Shown: positions 46,655-61,183 of the stretch, piece after piece
Layout: the number at the start of each line of letters is the position of its first letter
How positions within the stretch are numbered: position 1 is the stretch's first letter
Assembly (NCBI GenBank): GCA_003255025.1
Contig: QANY01013163.1
Location: forward strand, 540,140 to 604,139
Direction: 5' to 3'
DNA from: Datisca glomerata
Lineage: Eukaryota; Streptophyta; Magnoliopsida; Cucurbitales; Datiscaceae
DNA: 64,000 bases
Made by a program: the position numbers and the translations under genes
The notes under the pieces: generated by a model
Told to the model about the DNA's origin: nothing
Databases searched by the model: none
Seen by the model: only the letters and a program-made list of their open reading frames with translations

Positions 46655-47820
46655 CTCTCTGTGTATTTATTTATCTATCTATCAATCTACCTTTGTCTCT
46701 CTACCGCTTGGTCACTCTCTTACTCTCATACGCTCTCTTTCTCTCACTCTCATCTCCTTCTCTCTCATACACTCTCTCTCCCCCTCTCTCTTCCGCTCTT
46801 TCTCTCTGCCACACTCTCTATCTCTCCCCCCACTCTCTATTTCTCTCTCTCTATCTATCTATCAATCAATCAATCTATTTATCTATCTATCTGTGTGTCT
46901 CTCTCTATTTATCTATCTATCTCGCTCTCTCCACTTTGTCGCTCCCTCTCCCTCTCTCTCACTCTATGTGTCTCTCTTTCTCCCTCTTGCTCTCTCTTCC
47001 TCTTTCTCTCCCGCTCACACTCTCTCATAATCTATTTCTCTCTCCCTCCCACTCTCCTCTCAATATATATCACTTTATCCCCTCTCTCTCCCATTCTATC
47101 TTACTCTCTATCTCCTTTTCTCTCTCTCTCTCCCACTCACTATCTCTCTCTGTCTCTCTCTCCCCATGCGCTCTCTCTATCGCTCTCTCTTTCTCTCTCT
47201 CTTTCTCTCTCTCTTTCTCACACTCTCTCGCTCTCCCTCTCCCTTTCTGTTACTCTCTCTTCCTCTCCCTCACTCTTTCTCGATCTCTCTCTTTCTTTCT
47301 ACTCTCTCTGTTACTCTCTCTTCCTCTCCCTCACTCTTTCTCACACTCTCTCCCTCTGTCTCGCTCTCTCTCCCTTATCTCTCTCTCTCATTCTCTCTCT
47401 CTGTCTCTCTTTCTCCCTCTCTCACTCTCTAAAACTCTCTCTCTTTCACGCTCTCACACTATCTCTCTCTCACATTCTCTCTCCCTCTCTCCCCCTTTCT
47501 CTCTCTCACACTCTCTCACTCACAAACACTCTCTCTATCTGTATTTCTCTCTCTCTCTCTCTTTCTCGCTTTCCCACCCTTTTTGTCTCTCACTCTATCA
47601 GTTTCTCACTCTTCACTCTATCAGTTTCTCACTCTCTATCTCTCTATCAGTGTTTGTCTTATTGTCTCTCTCTCTTTTTCTTTTAGACTCTCCCTCTCCA
47701 TCAGTCTCCTACATTATCTCTCTCCAGCTCCCTCTCTCTTTCTCTCTATTTGTCTCTCTCTCTCTCTTTCTCTCCCTCTCTCTCCCGCCCTCTCTCTCTC
47801 ACTCTCTCGCTCTCTCTATC

Positions 47821-47862
<42 letters not shown>

Positions 47863-48220
47863 TCTATCTCACTCACTCTCTCTCTCTCTATCGCTCTCAC
47901 ACGATTTTTCGCTCCCTCACTATCTCTCTCACTCTCTCTTTGTCTATCCATCTCCCCCTCTCTCTCTTCCTCTCCCTCACTCTCTCTCTCTTCCTCAATC
48001 TCTCTCTACTCTCTCTAGCACCCTCTCTCCCCCCGCTCTCTCTCAATCTCACTTTCTCACCCTCTCTTTATCCGTCACTCTCTCGATTCCTCACTCATTA
48101 TCTCTCTCTTAGTATCTGCTTTTCTGTCTCTCTCTTTCTATCTTTCTCTATCTAAATCTCCCTCTCCATCACTCTCCTACGTTATCTTGCTATCTCTCCT
48201 CCCTTTCCTCTCTCTATCAT
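46655..48220. repeat. Segmental duplication in the satellite, copy 1 (partner about 48366-50170)
   Basis: Begins with TATCAATCTACCTTTGTCTC and ACCGCTTGGTCACTC and continues in the same order to AGACTCTCCCTCTCCATCAG and the TTCCTCTCTCTATCATTTTG region. The partner starts at about 48366. A third start of the unit occurs at about 54463. Confidence 0.8.
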
Positions 48221-48365
48221 TTTGTCTCTCTCACTCACCCTCTCTCTCGCTCACTCGCTCTCTCCCTTTCATACTCTCTCATTCTCTCTCTCTCTGTATC
48301 TCCCTCACCATCTCTCTCTCACACTCTCTCTAACTCTCTCCTTATTTCTCTCTCTCCCCCTCTCT

Positions 48366-49421
48366 CTCTGTCTCTTTATATCTATTTATCTATCTATCAA
48401 TCTACCTTTGTCTCTCTACCGCTTAGTCACTCTCTTACTCTCATACTCTCTCTTTCTCTCACTCTCATCTCCCTCTCTCTCATACTCTCTCACTCCCCCT
48501 CTCTCTTCCACTCTTTCTCTCTGCCACACTCTCTCTATCTCTCCCCCCACTATCTATCTGTCTGTGTGTCTCTCTATCTATCTATCTCGCTCTCTCCACT
48601 TTGTCGCTCTATCTCCTCTCTCTCACACTCTCTCTCTTTCTCCCTCTTGCTCTCTCTATATCTCTCTTCCTCTTTCTCTCCCGCTCACACTCTCTCATAA
48701 TCTCATTCTCTCTCCCTCTCACTCTCCTCTCCCTTTCTTTCTCTCTCAATCTATATCACTCTATCCCACCTCTCTCCCACTATATCGTACTCTCTATCTC
48801 CTTCTCTCTCTCTCTCCCACTCACTATCTCTCTCTGTCTCTCTCTCCCCATGCCCTCTCTCTCTATCGCTCTCTCTTTCTCTCTCTCTCTCACTCTCTCT
48901 CGCTCTCCTTCTCCCTCTCTGTTACTCTCTCTTCCTCTCCCTCACTCTTTCTCGATCTCTCTCTCCCCTCCTTCAATCTCACTCTCTCCCCCTTTCTTTC
49001 TCACACACTCTCTCTCTTTCGTTCCCTCGCTCTCATACTCTCTCTTTCTCTCTCTTTCACACTCTCTCACTGTCTCTCCCTCTCTTTCTCTCCCTCTCTC
49101 TCTATCTCTCTCCCCCTCCCTATCACACACTCTCTCTTTCTCTCATTCTCTCTCGCTCTCTCTCTTTCTCCTCCTCATTGTTTCACTCCTCACCCGAATC
49201 ATCACTTTTCCCTTACTCCCACTCTCTCCCTCTGTCTCACTCTCTCTCCTTTATCTCTTTCTCTCATTCTCTCTCTGTCTCTCTTTCTCCCTCTCTCACT
49301 CTCTGTCACTCCTCTCTGAAACTCTCTCTCTCTCTCTCACATTCTCTCTCCCTATCTCCCCTTTCTCTCTCTCACACTCTCTCACTCACAAACACTCTCT
49401 CTATCTTTATTTCTCTCTCTA

Positions 49422-49457
<36 letters not shown>

Positions 49458-50170
49458 TCTCTCTCTCTTTCTCGCTTTCTCACCCTTTTTTGTCTCTCAC
49501 TCTATCAGTTTCTCACTCTTCACTATATCAGTTTCTCACTCTCTATCTGTCTCTCAATGTTTGTCTTATTGTCTCTCTCTCTTTTTCTTTTAGACTCTCC
49601 CTCTCCATCAGTCTCCTACATTATCTCTCTCTCCAGCTCCCTCTCTCTTTCTCTCTCTATTTGTCTCTCTCTCTTTCTCTCCCTCTCTCTCCCGCCCTCT
49701 CTCTCTCACTCTATCGCTCTCTCTCACTCTATCGCTCTCTCTCACTCTATCGCTCTCTCTATCTCGTTCTCTCTCTCTCTCTCGCTCTCACACTATTTTG
49801 CTCCCTCATTATCTCTCTCTCGCTCTCACACTATTTTGCTCCCTCACTATCTCTCTCTCGCTCTCACACTATTTTGCTCCCTCACTATCTCTCTTACTCT
49901 CTCTTTGTTTATCCATCTCCTTCCTCTCTCTTCCTCTCCCTCACTCTCTCTTCCTCAATCTCTCTCTACTCTCTCTAGCACCCTCTCTCCCCCCGCTCTC
50001 TCTCAATCTCACTTTCTCGTCCTCTCTTTATCCGTCACTCTCTCGGTTCCTCACTCATTATCTCTCTTTTAGTATCTGCTTTTCTGTCTCTCTCTTTCTA
50101 TCTTTCTCTATCTAACTCTCCCTCTCCATCACTCTCCTACATTATCTTGCTCTCTCTTCTCTCTTTCCTC
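48366..50170. repeat. Segmental duplication in the satellite, copy 2 (partner 46655-48220)
   Basis: Long near-identical stretches: for example 47585-47760 and 49490-49670 share TATCAGTTTCTCACTCTTCA, GTTTGTCTTATTGTCTC and TTTTCTTTTAGACTCTCC. The offset is about 1.7-1.9 kb, with local insertions and losses. Confidence 0.8.
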
Positions 50171-50436
50171 TCTCTATCATTTTGTCTCTCTCTCTCTCTC
50201 TCACTCACCCTCTCTCTCTCACTCACTCCCTCACTCGCTCACTCGCTCTCTCACTTTCATACTCTATGTTGTTCTCTCTCTCTCTCTCTCTGTATCTCCC
50301 TCGCTATCTCTCTCTCACCCTCTCTCTCACTCTCTCCTTATTTCTCTCTCTCCCCCTCTCTCTCCTACTCTCTCTCTGTCTCTTTGTCTTTCCCTCTCTC
50401 TATCTCAATCTCTCTCTATCTCTCTCCCTCTCTCCC

Positions 50437-50844
50437 GATTATTCGATCTCATACTTTGTTTCTCTCTTTCACACACTCTCTTCCTCCCTCTCACTCTTCC
50501 ACTCTCTTTCACTCACACACTCTCTCTCTCTCTCACTTTCTCACCCTCTCTTTGTCTCTCACTCTCTCATTTTCTCACTCACTATCACTCTCTCAGTGTA
50601 TGTCTTTCTATCTCTATATCTTTCTCTCCCTCTTTCACACTCTCTTGCTCTCTCACTCTGTCTCTCTCTTCTCTCTCTTGCTCTCTCTCACTCTATGTCT
50701 CTCTCTTCTATCTCTTCTATCTCGCTCTCTCTTTCTCTCTCTCCCTCTCTCTCACTCTTTCTCTATCTTATTTTTCTCCTTCTCCGTCGCTCTCCCTCTC
50801 TCCTCTTTATTTCTCTCTCTGTCCTCTCTCTCCCACTCTCCCTA

Positions 50845-50884
<40 letters not shown>

Positions 50885-51020
50885 TATCTTTCTCACCCTC
50901 TTTTTGTCGCTCACTCTCTCATTTTCTCACGTACTATCTCTCTCTTAATGTCTATATTTCTGTGTCTATCTCTTTCTCTCTCTAACTCTCCCTCTCTATC
51001 ACTCTCCTACATTATCTCTC
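50437..51020. repeat. Segmental duplication in the satellite, copy 1 (partner 52829-53390)
   Basis: Starts with GATTATTCG(A/C)TCTCATACT and runs through (CA)n, TTTTTGTCGCTCACTCTC, CACGTACTATCTCTCTCTTA and module 1. The partner is offset about 2.39 kb. Confidence 0.8.
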
Positions 51021-52136
51021 CTCCTCTCTCCCTCTTTCTCTCTATCCTTCTCTCTCTCTCGCTTTCTCACTCTATCACTCTCTCTCGCTCTATCGCTCTC
51101 TCTCGCTCTCTCTCGCTCTATCGTTCTCTCTCGCTCTCTCACACTCTCTCTCTATGTCTCTCTCTCTCCACTCTCTCCCTCTTGCACTCTCTCTATCTCT
51201 CCCTCTCTCGATCTCTCACATACACACACAGTCACTCTCTACCTTTTCGCCTTCTCTTTATGGCTCACTCTCTCTACCTTTCTCGCCTCTCTTTGTTGCT
51301 CACTATCTCATTTTCTCACACACACTCTCTCTCAATGTTTGTCTTTCTGTGTCTCTCTTTCTCTCTCTAACTCTCCCTCACTATCACTCTCATATATTAT
51401 CTCTCCCCTCTCTCTCCTCTCTCTTTCTCTCACTCTCTCTTTCCTTATCCTTCTTCTCCCTCTCTATCGCTCTCTCTTTCCTTATCCCTCTCCCTCTCTA
51501 CCGCTCTCTCTCTTCCTCTCCCTCGCTCTCTCTCATTCTACATCTTTCTTTCTACTCTCTCTATCACCTTCCCTCTCTTCCTCTCACACTCTCTCCTTTT
51601 CTCACCCTCTCTTGCCTTCTCTCTCTCATTCTTTCTCTCACTCTCTCTCTCCCTCGCTCCCTCTGTATTTCTCGCGCTCTCTTTGTCTCTCTCTATCTCG
51701 CTTTCTCACCCTCTCTTTGTCTCTCACTCTCTTACTTTCTCGTACTCTATCTCTCTGTTAGTCACTTTTTTCCTGTCTCTCTCTTTCTCTCTCTAAGTCC
51801 ATTTTTTCTGCTTGTCTCTCAGTCTCTTTTTTCTGTCCGTCTCTCTCTTTCTCTCTCTAACTCAATTTTTTGTTGCTTGTCTCTCTGTCTCTGTCTCTCT
51901 CATCCCATCTATCTCTATCTCTCTCTCAGTCACTCACTCACTCTCTCTCTCTCTCACTCTCTCTATCTATCAATCTATCTATCTCTCACACACTCTCTCT
52001 TTCTCTTTCTCTCCCTCCCTCTCTATCTATCTTTCCTCATTGTGTCACCACTCTCTCTCTTACTCCCTCCCTCTCTATCTCTCTCTCTCTTATACCATCT
52101 CTCTCTCCCCCACACTCTCTCTCGCTCTCTCTCTTG

Positions 52137-52169
<33 letters not shown>

Positions 52170-52828
52170 GTTCTCTCTCTCGCTCTATCTCTCTCACTAT
52201 CTCTCTCCCTCTTTATAACTTTTTGTCTCTTCATCTCCCCCCTCTCTCTCTTTCTCAATCTCTCTCTACTCTCACTTATCCCTCTCTCTCTCTCGCTTAC
52301 TCTCCCTCTATCAATCTCTCTCTCTCTCACTTATCCCTCACTTTCCCACTATGTCACTCTCCATATCTCTTTGTCTCCCTCTCTCTTCCTGTCACATACT
52401 CTCCCTCTCTCCTAATCTTTCTTTCTCTCACTCTCCTCTTTCTCTCTCGATCCCCCTTTCTCACACACACTCTCTCTCTATCTCTCCCTCGCTCTCACTC
52501 TCTCTCGCTTACTCTCTCTCATACTCTCTTTGTCTCTCTCACACATACACACTTTGTCTCTCTCTCCCTCTCCCTCTCTCTCTCACTCACTCTCCCTCTC
52601 TTTCTCTCTCTCTCTCGCTCACTCGCTCACTAGCTTTCATACTCTCTCTCTCGTTCTCTTTCTCCCTCTCTATATCTCCCTCACTATCTCTCTCTCACCC
52701 TCTCTCTCTTACTCTCTCTCCTTATTTCTCTCTTTGCCCCTCTCTCTCCTACTCTCTCCCTGTCTCTTTTGCTTTCCCTATCTCTATCTCTCTATCTCTA
52801 TCTCTCTCTGTCTCTCTCCTTCTCTCAC

Positions 52829-53390
52829 GATTATTCGCTCTCATACTCTGTTTCTCTCTCACACACACTCTCTCCCTCCCTCTCTCCCTCCCTCTCTCTT
52901 ACACTCTCTTTCTCCCTCTCTTTCAATCTCTCTCTCTCGCTTTCTCTCTCTCACTTTCTCACCCTCTCTTTGTCTCTCACTCTCCCATTTTCTCACTCAT
53001 TATCTCTCTCAGTGAATGTCTTTCTATCTCTATATCTTTCTCTCTCTCTCTTTCAAACTCTCTTGCTCTCTCTCACTCTATGTCTCTTCTCTCTCTCCCT
53101 CTCCCTCTCTCTCACTCTTTCTCTATCCTGTCTTTCTCCCTCTCCGTTGCTCTCCCTCTCTCTCTTCCTCTCCCTCTCTCCTCTCTATTTCTCTCTATGT
53201 CCTCTCTTTCCAACTCTCCCTATCTCTCTCAAACACACACACACACACACTCTATCTTTCTCACCCTCTCTTTGTCGCTCACTCTCTCATTTTCTCACGT
53301 ACTATCTCTCTCTTAATGTCTGTCTTTCTGTGTCTCTCTCTTTCTCTCTCTAACTCTCCCTCTCTATCACTCTCCTACATTATCTCTCCT
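52829..53390. repeat. Segmental duplication in the satellite, copy 2 (partner 50437-51020)
   Basis: Same order of rare words as copy 1, including the CA tract at 53231 and the CACGTACTATC phrase at about 53297. Confidence 0.8.
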
Positions 53391-56300
53391 TCTCTCCTCT
53401 CTCCCTCTTTCTCTCTATCCTTCTCTCTCTCTCTATCGCTCTCTCACTCTATCGCTCTCTCGCTCTCTCACTTTCTCTCTCTCTATGTCTCTCCCCCCAC
53501 TCTCTCCTTCTTGCACTCTCTCTATCTCTCTCTCGATTTCTCACACACACAGTCTCTCTCTACCTTTCTCGCCGTCTCTTTGTGGCTCACTCTCTCTACC
53601 TTTCTCGCCTCTCTTTGTCGCTCACTCTCTCATTTTCTCACACACTCTCTCTCAATGTCTATCTTTCTCTATCTAACTCTCCATCACTATCACTCTCCTA
53701 TATTATCTCTCCCTCTCTCTCTCTCTCCTCTCTCTCTTTATCTCACTCTCTTTTTCCTTATCCTTCTCCCTCTCTATCGCTCTCTCTTTCCTTATCCCTC
53801 TCCCTCTTTATCGCTCTCTCTCTCCCTCTCCCTCACTCTCTCTTTCTCTCTCTATTTGTCTCTCTCTCTCTTTCTCTCCCTCTCTCTCCCGCCCTCTCTC
53901 TCTCACTCTCTCGCTCTCTCTCTCTCGTTCTCTCTCTCTCTTTCCCTCTCTCTCACTCACTCTCTCTCTGTCTCGCTCTTACACTATTTTTCGCTCCCTC
54001 ACTCTCTCTTTGTCTATCCATCTCCCCCTCTGTCTCTTCCTCTCCCTCACTCTCTCTTCCTCAATCTCTCTCTACTCTCTCTAGCACCCTCTCTCCCCCC
54101 CGCTCTCTCTCAATCTCACTTTCTCGCCCTCTCTTTATCTGTCACTCTCTCGGTTCCTCACTCATTATCTCTCTCTTAGTATCTGCTTTTCTGTCTCTCT
54201 CTTTCTATCTTTCTCTATCTAACTCTCCCTCTCCATCACTCTCCTACATATCTTGCTATCTCTCCTCCCTTTCCTCTCTCTATCGCTTTGTCTCTCTCTT
54301 TCTCTCTCTCTCTCACTCACCCTCTCTCTCGCTCACTCGCTCACTCGCTTTCATACTCTCTCTCATTCTCTCTCTCTGTATCTCCCTCGCTATCTCTCTC
54401 TCACCCTCTCTCTAACTCTCTCCTTATTTCTCTCTCTCCCACTCTCTCTCACACTCTCTCTCTGTCACTTTATATCTATTTATCTATCTATCAATCTACC
54501 TTTGTCTCTCTACCGCTTGGTCACTCTCTTACTCTCATACTCTCTCAGTCACTCACTCTCTCTCTCTCTCACACACACTCTCTCTCTATCTAACAATCAA
54601 TCTATCTATCTATCTCTCACACACTCTCTCTCACTCTCTCTTTCTCTCTCCCTCCCTCTCTATCTATCTTTCCCCATTGTGTCACCACTCTCTCGCATCC
54701 ACTCTCTCTCTTACTCCCTCTCTCTCTTACTCCCTCCCTCTCTCTCTCTCTCTCTTTATCTCTTACGCTCTCAGTTTCTTGCTCAATCTCTCTTACTCTT
54801 ACTCTCTCCCTCTATATCTCTCTCTCACACACACACACACACTCTCTCTTTCACGTTCTTAGTCTCGCTCTCTCTCTCACTCTCTCTCTCTCGTCTCTCT
54901 ATCTCTTTCCTTCTCTCTCTCAATCTCTGGCTTTTCCCCTCCCTTTGTCTCTCACTCTCTCAGTTTCTCACTCACTATCTATCTACTAGTCTTTTTCTTT
55001 CTGTCTCTCTATCTAACTCTCACTCTCCTACATTATCGCTGTCTCTCTCCCATTTCTCTCTCTCACCTTGGTACTCATACACTCCTTCTTTATCCTTATT
55101 CTCTCTACCTCTCTCTTTTTCTTCCACTTTCTCACTCTCTATCTCTCTCTCGCTCTGTCGCTCTCTCATGTTCGCTCTCATACACTCCCTCTCTCTTTCT
55201 CCCCCAATCCCTCTCTCTCACATTCTCTCTCTCCCCTCTCTATCTATCTATTACTCTCTCGCTCCCATCTCTCTCTCCCTCTCGCTCGCTCTTATACTTT
55301 CTCTCACTCCCTCTCGCTCACTCTCATACTTTCTCTCCCTCCCTCTCTTTCACACTCTCTCTCCCTCTCTCCTCTCCATTTCTCTCTCTCTTTTTCTCTC
55401 GCTCTCTCTCTTTCATGTTTACTCGCATACACTCCCTAACTCTTTCTCCCCCAATCCCCCTCCTCTCTTGCTCTCTATCTCTCTCCTACTCTTTGACTCT
55501 CTCGCTCGCTAGCTTATTCTCTCTCACTCTATCACTTTCTCTATCTCTCTCTCTATTTCTCTCTTACGTTTGCACTCATACACTCCCGCTCTTTCTCCCC
55601 ATTCTCTCTCCCTCTCTCTTTGTCTTCCGCTCTCTCATTTTCTCACACTCTCTCCATCTCTTTATCTCTTTCCCTCCCCATCTCTCTCTGTCTGTCTCTA
55701 TCTCTCTCTATCTTTCACTCTATCTCACACTGTCTCTCGCTCTCTTTGTCTTTATCTCTCACTCTAACAGTTTCTCACACTCTATCTCTCTTTCAGACTC
55801 TTCCTTTCTATCTCTCTCTCTTTCTTTCTCGAACTCCCCTTCTCCATCACTCTTCTAAATTCTCTCTCTCCTCTTTCTCTCCTTTCTCCCTCTATCTTTG
55901 TCTTTGTCTCTCTCTCATCCTATCTATCTCTCTCTCTCTCGCTTGCTCCCCCCCACACACTCTCATTCTTTTTCTCTCGCTCTCTCTCACTCCTTTTCTC
56001 ACTTTATCTATCTCTCCTCTTTTGTCACTGCTCTCTCGCATCCCCCGCTCTTACTCTCTCTCTCTCTGTCAATTACGCTCTCAGTTTCTCTCTCTCTCAC
56101 TCCTAAATTATCTCTCTCTATCGCTCCCTCTCTTGCTTTCTCCCATCTACCCTCTCACTTTTCCTCTCTCTCTCACTCTCGCTCTCTCTCTCTCTTTCCA
56201 CATTGTGTCACCACTTTATCAAATCCCCTGCTCTCTTTTACTCTCTATCTATCTTTCTCTCAATCTCTCCTTCACTCCCTCTCTATCTCTATCTCTCGCT

Positions 56301-56474
56301 CTCTCTCTCTCTCACTTTTTGGACCTCTCTTTGTCTCTCACTCCCTATCTCTCTTAGTCTCTTTCTTTTTGTCTCCCACTAACTCTCCCTCTGATTAACT
56401 CTCCTACATAATCTATCTCTTTCTGCTCTCTCTCAACTTGGCACTCATACACTCCCTCTCTCTCCTCATTCTAT

Positions 56475-56642
<168 letters not shown>

Positions 56643-57707
56643 ACTCTCTCGCTCTTTAATGTTCGCTCTCATACACTCCCTCAGTCTATCTCCACGCCAC
56701 TCCCTCTCTCTTTGTCTTCCTCTCTCTCACTTTCTCCCTATCCATCTCTCTCTCTGTCTATCTATCTACCTCTTTCTTTCTCTCTCACTCTTGCTCACTC
56801 TCATACTCTCCCTCTCTCTTCTCCCCTTCCTATCTCTCTCCCTCTCTATCTCTTTCCCACTCTCTTTGTCTCCCTCTCTCTCTCCTTCTCTCTCTTCCTC
56901 TCATTCACTCTCATACTCTATTTCTCTCACTCTCTCTCTCCTTCTCACTCTCTTCCTCTCATTCGCTCTCATACTCTATTTCTCTCACTCTCTCTTCGTC
57001 TTTCTCACACTCTCTCCCCCTCTCTCACATTCCCTCTCTCAGACACACACACACACTCTCTCTCATTTTCTCTCTCTCTATCTCTCTCTTTCTCCCTTTC
57101 TCTCTCTCTCTTTCTCTCTCTCGCTCGCTCAATTGCTGTTTCTCACTCTATCACTTTCTCTATCTTTCTCTCTATATATCTCCCTCCCCCTCTCTCTCTC
57201 ATCTCTCTCTATCTCTATCTCTCTATCTATCTCTCAATATATCTATCTATTTATCTATCGATCTATCTATCTATCTATCTATAGACCTATCTATCTATCT
57301 ATCTATCTCTCAGCTCACTCACTCAATCTCTCTCTCCTCTCTCTGTCTCTCTCCTACTCACTCGTTATCATACTCCGTCACTCACTCTCTCTAAATCTCC
57401 CTCTCTCCCTGTCACACTCATCTCTCTCTCTCTCTCTCTTTCTCCCCAGCTCTCTCACTCTCTCCCCCTCCATCTCTCTCTCATACTCTCTCTCAAACTC
57501 TCTCTCAAACTCTCTATAACTCTCTCTCACACTCTCCCCCCATCTCTCTCCCCATTCTCTCTCCCCCTCTACCACTCACTCCCTGTCTCATTCTCTATCA
57601 CTCTCTCTTTCTCTCACAATCTCTCTTACTTTCTCTCTTTCTCGCTCGCTCTCTTGCTTTCTCTCCCTCGCTTTCTCTACTCTCCCTCTCTCTTTCCCTA
57701 TCTCTCT

Positions 57708-57755
57708 CTCCCCATTGTGTCACCACTCTATCGCATCCCCCGTTCTCATTTGCTC
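57708..57755. repeat. Satellite module 2, example (anchor ATTGTGTCACCACTCTCTCG)
   Basis: The phrase CCCC-ATTGTGTCACCACTCTCTCG-CATCCCCC-GCTC recurs near 52.0, 54.7, 56.2, 57.7, 58.4, 58.9, 59.4, 60.0, 60.8, 61.3, 62.3 and 63.4 kb. Often a TTACGCTCT(C/T)(G/A)GTTTCT phrase follows within about 60 bases. I saw no copy before about 52 kb. Confidence 0.85.
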
Positions 57756-59076
57756 TTACTCTTACTCTCTCTCTTCCTCCCTCCCTTTGTCTCTCACGCT
57801 CTCGGTTTCTCATTGTATCTCTCTCTCTTACTCTCTCTATCTCTCTCTCACTTCGTCTCTCACACTCTATCTCTCTCCCTATTTCTCTCTTACAGTCTCT
57901 CTCTAACTCTCCATCTCCACCACTCTCCTACATTATCTCACTCTCTCTATCTGTTTCTCTCTCTCTCTCTCTCATCTCATCTCTCTCCCTCTCTCCCCCC
58001 TCTCTCTCCCTCTATCTCTCTCACGTTGGCACTTATACACCCCCTCTCTCTTTTTCTTCATCTCTCTCACATTATCACTCCCTCTCTCCATCTCTCCCCA
58101 TCTCTTTCCCTCTCTCCCTCTCTCCATCTCTCTATCTATCTATCTGTCTCTCTCGCTCTCTCTTACTCTCTCTTTCACTCATTCGCCTCTCTCTTTCTCT
58201 CTATCTCTCTCAACCAATCTCTCTTTCTCGCTCTCCTCATTTTTATCTCTCTCTCACTCGCTCTCTCGTTCTATCACTTTCTCAGTCTCTATCTCTCTCC
58301 CTCTCACTTTCTATCTCGCTCTCACACTCTCTCACTTTCTCTCACTCTCACACTCTCTCACTTTCTCTCACTCTCTCACTTTCTCACTTTCTCTCACTCT
58401 CACACTCTCTCTCCCCATTATGTCACAACTCTCTCACATCCCCTCGCTCTCTCTCCTCTTTGTCCGTTACGCTCTTAGTTCCTTCCTCTATCTCCCTCAT
58501 CCTTAGTATCTCTCTCTCTTCCTCTCTCGCTATCTCACTCTCGCTCCTGCTCGCTCTCTTGTGCTCTCCCTCTCACGCTTTCTCTCTCTCTTACTCTCTT
58601 TCTTCCTTTGTCTCTTACGCTCTCGGTCTCTCATTGTATCTCTCTCTCTCTCACTTTCCATCCCTGTCACACTCTCGCTCTCTCTAACTCTTTTTCTCTC
58701 ACTCTCCCCTCTCTCTATCTCTCTCTCACTCTCTTTCTATCCATCTCCATCTCTCTCTCTATCGCTTTCTCTGTCTCTCTATACCTCTCTATCTCTCACT
58801 TTATCTCGCCCTCGCTCTTTTCTCTCTCACACTCTCTCACTCTCATTCTCGCTCTCTCTCTTTGTCAATCACTCCCCATTATGTCAACACTTTATAGCAT
58901 CCCCCGCTGTCTCGCTCTCTCATGTTCGCTCTCATAAACTCATTCACTCTCTCTCCCCCTCACTCCCTCTTTCTTCTTCTTCCTCTCTCTCACATTCTCT
59001 GTGACAACTCCTTCACTATCACTCGCCCCACTCCTTCTTTCTTATTCTTCCTCCCTCTCACATTTTCTCTCTCAAA

Positions 59077-59107
<31 letters not shown>

Positions 59108-61151
59108 TCTCTCTCTCTCTCTCTCTCTCTCTTACTCTCACTCTCTCCCTATCACATTCTCGCGCTCTCTTGCTCTCCCTTCGCACTTTCTCTATCTCTC
59201 TCAACCACACACTCCCTCTTTCTCTTTCTCCTTCTCTCTCTCTCCCACTATCTCGTTCTACAACTTTCTCTGTCTTTATCTCTCTCCCTCTCGCTCTCTA
59301 TCTCTATCTCGCTCTCACACTCTCTCTTTCTCTCACTCTTACTCTCTCTCCCCCCATTATGTCACAGCTCTCTCGCATCCCCCGCTCTCTCTCTCTATCT
59401 CTCTCTTTGTTCGTTACGCTCTTAGTTCCTTCCTCTATCTCCCTCACTCTTAGTATCTCTCTCTACCTCTCTCGCTCCCGCTCGCTCTCTTGTGCTCTCT
59501 CTCTCACGCTTTCTTTTTCTTACTCTCCCTCTCTCTTTGTCTCTTATGCTCTCGGTCTCTCGCTATATCTCTCACTCTCTCTCGCTCTCTCTCTCTCTCA
59601 CACACACTCTCCTTATCACACTCTCGCTCTCTCTTACTCTTTCTTTCTCTCACGCTCCTCTCTCTCTCTCACACACTCTCTCTATCCATCTCCACCTCTC
59701 TCTCTCTCCGGTGCTCTCTCTCTCTCTCCACTCTCTCTATTTCTCTCTCACTCTCTTTCCCCCTCTCTCTCACTCCCCCAATCTCTCTCCCTGTCACACT
59801 CTCGCGCTCTCTCGCTCTCCCTTTCTCTCACTCCTCTCTCTCACTCTCAATCTCTCTCTCACACTCTCTCTCCCTCGCTCTCTCTCTCTCGCTCTTTCTC
59901 TCATTTGCTCTCCTGCTTTCCCTCTCTTGCTTGCTCTCTTGATTTCTCTATCTCACACTCTCTCTCCCCATTGTGTAAACACTCAGTTTCTCATTGTATC
60001 TCTCTCTCTTATTCTCTCTCTGTCTCTCTCTCGCTCTCTCTCTATCTCTCTCTCACTGTCTCTCTCACACTCTCTCTTAGTCTCTTTCTTACAGTCTCTC
60101 TCATCCCATCTCTCTCTCACATTGGCAGTCATACACTCTCTCTCTCTGTCCCCATTCTCTCTCCCTCTCTCTTTTTCTTCCTCTCTCACATTCTCAAACA
60201 CTCTCTCCATCTCTCCCTCCCTCCTTCTCTCTATCTCACTTTTAGTCTCTCTCTATCTATATATCTATCAATCTGCCTCTCTCACTCTCCTACTCACTCA
60301 CTCCCATACTCTCTTTGTCTCCCTCACTCTCCCTCCCTTCCTATCCCTGTCATACTCTCGCTCTCTCTTACTCTCTCTCTCTCACTTCTCCTCTTTCTCT
60401 CTCTATCTCTCTCAAACCCACTCTCTTCCCTTTCTCTCTATCCCCCTCTCTTTCTCTCCCCCCTCTCTCTCTCTTGCTCGCTCGCTCACTCTATCGCTCT
60501 TGCTCTCTCACTAGCTCTCTCACTCTCTCTCTCTCCCTCTCTCTTTCTCTCACACTCTCTTTATCACCCTCTTTCTCTCTCTCTCTTTCTCTTTCTCTCT
60601 CTCTCTTGCTCGCTCTCTCACTCTATCACTCTCGCTCTCTCACTCTATCACTCTCGCCCTCTCTCTCTTTCTCACTCTCGCTCTCTCTCTCATTTTCGCT
60701 CTTTCTCTCACTCTCACACTCTCTCTCGCTCTCGCTCACTCTCACTCTCTCTCCCTATCTCTCTCCCTATTGTGTCATAACTCTCTTGCATCCCCCGCTC
60801 TCTCTTTCTATCTTACTCTCTCTGTCTCTCTTTCTTTCTTTGTCTTTTTCTGTTACACTCTAAGTTTCTTGCCCTATCTCCCCCACTCTAAGTCTTTCTC
60901 TCTCCCTCTCTCTCTCTCTCTCTTTCTCTCTATCTCTTCCTATCTCTCTCTCTCACGCTTTCTCTCTATCTCTTATTCTCCCTCTCTCTTTGTTTCTTAC
61001 ACTCTCGGTCTCTTTTACTCACTCTTTCTCTCACTCTCCTCTCTCACTCTCTCTATCTCTCTCTAACACACACACTCTCTCTATCTATCTCCATCTTTCT
61101 CTCTCTCTCGTTCTCTCTCTCTCTCTCTCTCTATTTCCCTTTATCTCTCTT

Positions 61152-61183
<32 letters not shown>
